Below are positions 6,612-9,146 of a DNA stretch of 9,146 nucleotides, one piece after another. Location of the stretch: positions 1 through 9,146 of the forward strand of contig DHGK01000233.1 in the NCBI GenBank assembly GCA_002402755.1, given 5' to 3'. Each line of letters starts with the position of its first letter. The first letter of the stretch is position 1. The notes beneath the pieces are model-generated. The model did no database searches, was not told where the DNA came from, and was given only the letters and a program-made list of their open reading frames with translations. The translations under genes were made by a program, and so were the position numbers. Origin of the DNA: Planctomycetes bacterium UBA4800 (lineage in GTDB: Bacteria > Planctomycetota > UBA8108 > UBA8890 > UBA8898).

Positions 6612-8318
6612 GTGGGAACCCCGCCGAAAACGCTGTTCGTTGACTTCGAGGGCATCGACGGAAGCGGCAAGACGAGCCTCTCCAACCGGGTCGCCGACCT
6701 CCTGCGCGGGCAGGGCTACACCGTGCACCACGTGCGCGACAAGGGCGTCTTCAAGAGCGTGGTCTCCAAGGAGATCCGCTCGGTGACGCGCGACCCGCAC
6801 TTCCTGCGCATGGGCGACACGACCGAGCTCCTGCTCTACGTCGCGCGCGATGCGCAGATGGTCGAGGAGTACATCAAGCCGCGCCTCAAGGAGGGCGCGA
6901 TCATCTTCTGCGACCGGTACTTCTACTCCAGCGTCGCGCACTCGCACTTCGGCCGGGGCCTGGACCGCACGGCCGTGGAACAGGTGATCGAGCCGGCGGC
7001 GCAGGGCATCTGGCCCGACTTCGTCGTGTACTGCGACGTCAACTCGCTCACGTCGCGCGTTCGCAAGCGCATCCAGAAGATCCACGACCACCGCTTCGGC
7101 GATTTCGGCCGCAAGGGCTTGATGGGCATCGGCTTCAGGGAGCGCATGCGAGAGGGGTTCCTGGCGCTTGCCCGTGAGAACCCCGAGGAGTGGCTCGTCG
7201 TCGACAACGCGCGCAACACCTTCGAGGCGTCGCTCGCGCAGATCTACGGCGCGATCGCCGACGCGCTCGTCAAGAAGGGGTTTCCGCGGCCCGAGCCGCT
7301 CGCCGTCGAGGCGACGCCGGTCGAGCGCACGAGCTACGCGACGTTCGCGGAGCGCGAGGACCGCGCCGGCCTGGCGGCGGCTTTCTGGAAGCACCTGGAG
7401 CGCCTCGCGGCCGCGCAGCCCGGCATGGCGGGGTTCTACGTGATCAAGCTGGACACGCCCGAGGCGTACGCCGTCAGGGACATGATCTTCGACCGCGAGC
7501 CCGAGATCATCGCCTACGGCCTGAGCGGGCTCAATTCTCCCAAGTCGATGGAGTACCGCACGCGGCTCGTTCCCGTGGCGCCGTTCTTCGTCGCGCGCTC
7601 CCTCGGCGGCCTGAAGCGCGACCCCAAGGCCATGGAGCTTCGCGCGCGCCTCGTCGCCCGCGCGCCCGGCCAGGTGGCGCTGAGCCTGCGCGGCATCGAC
7701 TCGCCGGAGGCGTGGGCGCTCAGGCAGCGGCTGCGCGACGAGGCCATCCGCGAGGTGATCGCCAGCCTGCGCGGCATCGACACCGACCAGGCCTGGAGGC
7801 TCAGGGAGCAGCACTTCAAGAAGAAATACTACGAGCCCCTGGCCGAGAGCCTGGGAGGGATCGACACCGACCGCGCCTGGGCGGTGCGCGAGGAGATGGC
7901 CGACCGCGCGCTGCCGTGGGTGCTCATGAGCCTGCGCGGGTGCTGGAGCGACCGGGCCTGGCAGTGGCGCTTCCAGTACGTCGACCGCGCGCCGAAGATC
8001 ATCGCCCGCACGATCGGGCGGCAGGACACGGACAACGCCTGGACGATCAGGGACCGCGTCAAGACGTACGTGAAGGAAGTGCTGGACTCGGTGGGCGGCC
8101 TGGACGGCGAGCGGGCGTGGAACCTCAGGTTCGAGCTCGCCGAGAGGTGGCCGAACACGGCGGTGTCGTCGCTCGGCGCGGGCAACCAGAGCGAGCGCGC
8201 GTGGCGCTTCAGGTGGGAGGTCCTGCGCAAGGACCCCGAGAACCTGCTGCTGGTGAAGCATGTGGTGAAGGCGGCCGTCCGGGCCGCGGAGGATGAAGAT
8301 GAGATCGAAGAAGATTAG
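6612..8318 (+). CDS. Thymidylate kinase-like P-loop protein fused to ten 27-residue repeats
   Basis: The N-terminal 210 residues resemble dTMP kinase. Visible features are a Walker A loop EGIDGSGKTS (13-22), a RDAQMVEEYIKPRLKEG segment like the nucleotide-binding helix, the CDRYFYSS motif (100-107) and a basic LID-like stretch RVRKRIQKIHDHRF (149-162). An ordinary dTMP kinase is about 200-215 residues; this protein is about 568. After a linker, about ten tandem helical repeats follow (residues 281-552), ending in an acidic tail (EDEDEIEED). The LID lacks the usual acidic pattern, so the substrate may not be dTMP; nucleotide kinase, other phosphotransfer or a regulatory ATPase role are all open. 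GTG 6612 is preferred because GAGG lies six bases upstream; GTG 6588 or 6600 would add 8 or 4 residues, and no ATG is available. The 3' end overlaps the DUF4956 gene by 20 nt, implying coupled translation. A housekeeping tmk elsewhere in the genome is expected. Confidence 0.82.
   Translation: MGTPPKTLFVDFEGIDGSGKTSLSNRVADLLRGQGYTVHHVRDKGVFKSVVSKEIRSVTRDPHFLRMGDTTELLLYVARDAQMVEEYIKPRLKEGAIIFCDRYFYSSVAHSHFGRGLDRTAVEQVIEPAAQGIWPDFVVYCDVNSLTSRVRKRIQKIHDHRFGDFGRKGLMGIGFRERMREGFLALARENPEEWLVVDNARNTFEASLAQIYGAIADALVKKGFPRPEPLAVEATPVERTSYATFAEREDRAGLAAAFWKHLERLAAAQPGMAGFYVIKLDTPEAYAVRDMIFDREPEIIAYGLSGLNSPKSMEYRTRLVPVAPFFVARSLGGLKRDPKAMELRARLVARAPGQVALSLRGIDSPEAWALRQRLRDEAIREVIASLRGIDTDQAWRLREQHFKKKYYEPLAESLGGIDTDRAWAVREEMADRALPWVLMSLRGCWSDRAWQWRFQYVDRAPKIIARTIGRQDTDNAWTIRDRVKTYVKEVLDSVGGLDGERAWNLRFELAERWPNTAVSSLGAGNQSERAWRFRWEVLRKDPENLLLVKHVVKAAVRAAEDEDEIEED
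7452..8267 (+). repeat. Ten tandem 81-84-bp coding repeats (consensus SLRGIDtdrAWxLR)
   Basis: Within the kinase-like gene, units begin at residues 281, 308, 336, 363, 390, 418, 445, 472, 498 and 525 (numbered from GTG 6612), spaced 26-28 residues. Each has an Asp/Asn-x-x-x-Ala-Trp-x-x-Arg core, about 12 residues of helix rich in Arg and Glu, and an Ile/Val-x-x-SLxG(I/L) junction. Middle units are the most alike (DSPEAWALR, DTDQAWRLR, DTDRAWAVR), while the first three have Tyr or Met in place of Trp. The nucleotide sequence 'agcctgcgcgg' recurs at several junctions. The length and pattern suggest a helix-turn-helix solenoid like HEAT or TPR-class repeats, but I do not recognise the family. 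Confidence 0.85.
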
Positions 8319-9132
8319 CCTGGCGGTCGCCGCGGCGCTGGCGCTGGGCGTCGCGTGGGCGTGGGCGGCGGACGCGGCGGCGCCGGCGGCCGCCGAGCCC
8401 AAGGCGGAAGCGGTGAATCCGATGGCTCCCTTTGCCGGAGACGCACCGCTGCCCACGCCCGATTACTACTTCTGGGGGCTCGTCTCCAAGGATGTCATGC
8501 CCAAGTACCTGTGGGGGGCGCTCGCGATGATGATCGCCGCCGCGCTCGGCGCCGCCATCGGGTACCACCCGCTGCGCGTGCGGAATATCGGCGTCAAGAA
8601 GGAGGAGGCGGAGGTCCCCAAGGCGCTGATTCTCATCGCCGTGGCCGGGTCGGTCATCTGCGGCCTGGTCGGGGAGCAGCCCATGATGGCGTTCGCGCTC
8701 TTCGGCTTCGGCAGCTTCATCCGCTTCAGAACGCAGATGAAGAGCCCCAAGGAGACCGTGGTCATCTTCATCTGCGGCGGCATCGGCTGCCTGTGCGGTC
8801 TGCACGCGTTCGAGCTGGCGATCATGGGCACGGCCTTCGTCTGGGGCCTGATCTGGATCCTCGACCGCCGCATGGGCGGGACCATCGAGCGCCTGACCGT
8901 CATCCTCAAGGGCTTCGGCCCGGAGTGCCAGGTCGCGGTGAAGAGCTTCAAGGAGAAGCTCGAGGCGGCCGGCGTCGAGGTCGTCTCCTCCAAGGTCAGC
9001 CTCAAGAAAGGCAACGTCACGATCCTCATGGACAAGCACGTGAACGTGACGACCGACGATCTCGAGGAGATCCTGCTTGCCGGCGACGACGTGGCGCGGC
9101 CCAAGTCGATCGAGTGGATCAGGGGGGAGTGA
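8299..9132 (+). CDS. DUF4956/MgtC-like polytopic inner-membrane protein with ACT-like C-terminal domain
   Basis: The 277-residue protein starts with a signal-like segment (MRSKKISLAVAAALALGVAW, Ala-rich cleavage region near 23) and a short periplasmic-looking Ala/Pro linker. Four or five hydrophobic helices follow, at about 70-88, 108-124, 128-141, 153-168 and 171-188. FGFGSFIRFRTQMKSPKET (about 136-153), followed by a Gly-rich helix, is the hallmark of the DUF4956 family, which is related to MgtC/SapB. Residues about 205-272 form a soluble alpha/beta tail resembling the ACT-like domain of MgtC proteins. ATG 8299 is preferred, because GGAGG (8288-8292) is six bases upstream; ATG 8293 directly abuts that site. 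The start lies inside the end of the kinase gene. DUF4956 proteins often sit beside VTC-domain genes in bacteria, and a role in passing or sensing a phosphate polymer at the membrane is inferred from that link. Confidence 0.8.
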   Translation: MRSKKISLAVAAALALGVAWAWAADAAAPAAAEPKAEAVNPMAPFAGDAPLPTPDYYFWGLVSKDVMPKYLWGALAMMIAAALGAAIGYHPLRVRNIGVKKEEAEVPKALILIAVAGSVICGLVGEQPMMAFALFGFGSFIRFRTQMKSPKETVVIFICGGIGCLCGLHAFELAIMGTAFVWGLIWILDRRMGGTIERLTVILKGFGPECQVAVKSFKEKLEAAGVEVVSSKVSLKKGNVTILMDKHVNVTTDDLEEILLAGDDVARPKSIEWIRGE

Positions 9133-9146
9133 GGGCCGGGGACGCC

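Noticed and set aside
7452..8267. Regularly spaced repeats that might suggest a CRISPR array
   Set aside because: The units are 78-84 bp, in frame, diverged at the DNA level and conserved at the protein level; there are no constant repeats with unique spacers.
6462..8456. A 664-codon antisense reading frame across the kinase gene
   Set aside because: It is Arg/Ala/Val/His-rich with no domain, and the plus-strand frame has clear kinase motifs and protein repeats; its periodicity is just the complement of those repeats.

Overview
This is a GC-rich (roughly two-thirds G+C), densely coded window of bacterial chromosome holding seven protein genes and no RNA gene that I can see. An arabinose-5-phosphate isomerase (an LPS/Kdo enzyme) and a beta-barrel outer-membrane protein indicate a Gram-negative cell. 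The RACo-type corrinoid reactivase suggests an anaerobe or a user of corrinoid C1 chemistry. Small tandem repeats between genes and the gene mix would fit an uncultivated high-GC lineage (PVC-related, Omnitrophota- or Hydrogenedentota-like), but taxonomy is a guess.

Left half, minus strand (about 105-3863): a probable operon read right to left. It encodes a ferredoxin-domain/ASKHA ATPase of the RACo family, then a membrane-anchored zinc-dependent phospholipase C-like protein only 6 nt downstream, then after 63 nt a KdsD/KpsF-type D-arabinose 5-phosphate isomerase. The intergenic region at 3864-4031 separates this operon from the rightward genes and holds a plausible sigma70-type promoter for the rightward side.

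Right half, plus strand (4032-9132): a secreted coiled-coil plus beta-barrel outer-membrane protein. It is followed by a second transcription unit that starts at a very good extended -10 promoter (TTGACG-N16-TACAAT). This unit encodes a VTC-type (polyphosphate polymerase-like) TTM protein, a thymidylate-kinase-like P-loop protein carrying about ten tandem 27-residue repeats, and a DUF4956/MgtC-like polytopic membrane protein with an ACT-like tail. The last two genes overlap.

The right-hand cluster is the most interesting part. A soluble VTC-like catalytic domain, a P-loop kinase of the superfamily that also contains PPK2, and a small membrane protein could together form a polyphosphate (or other phosphate polymer) synthesis, transfer or sensing module. 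VTC domains with DUF4956 neighbours are a known bacterial association. The repeat-bearing kinase between them is the part I cannot match to a described system. Start codons are unusual: TTG for the VTC gene and GTG for the kinase are the best-supported choices.
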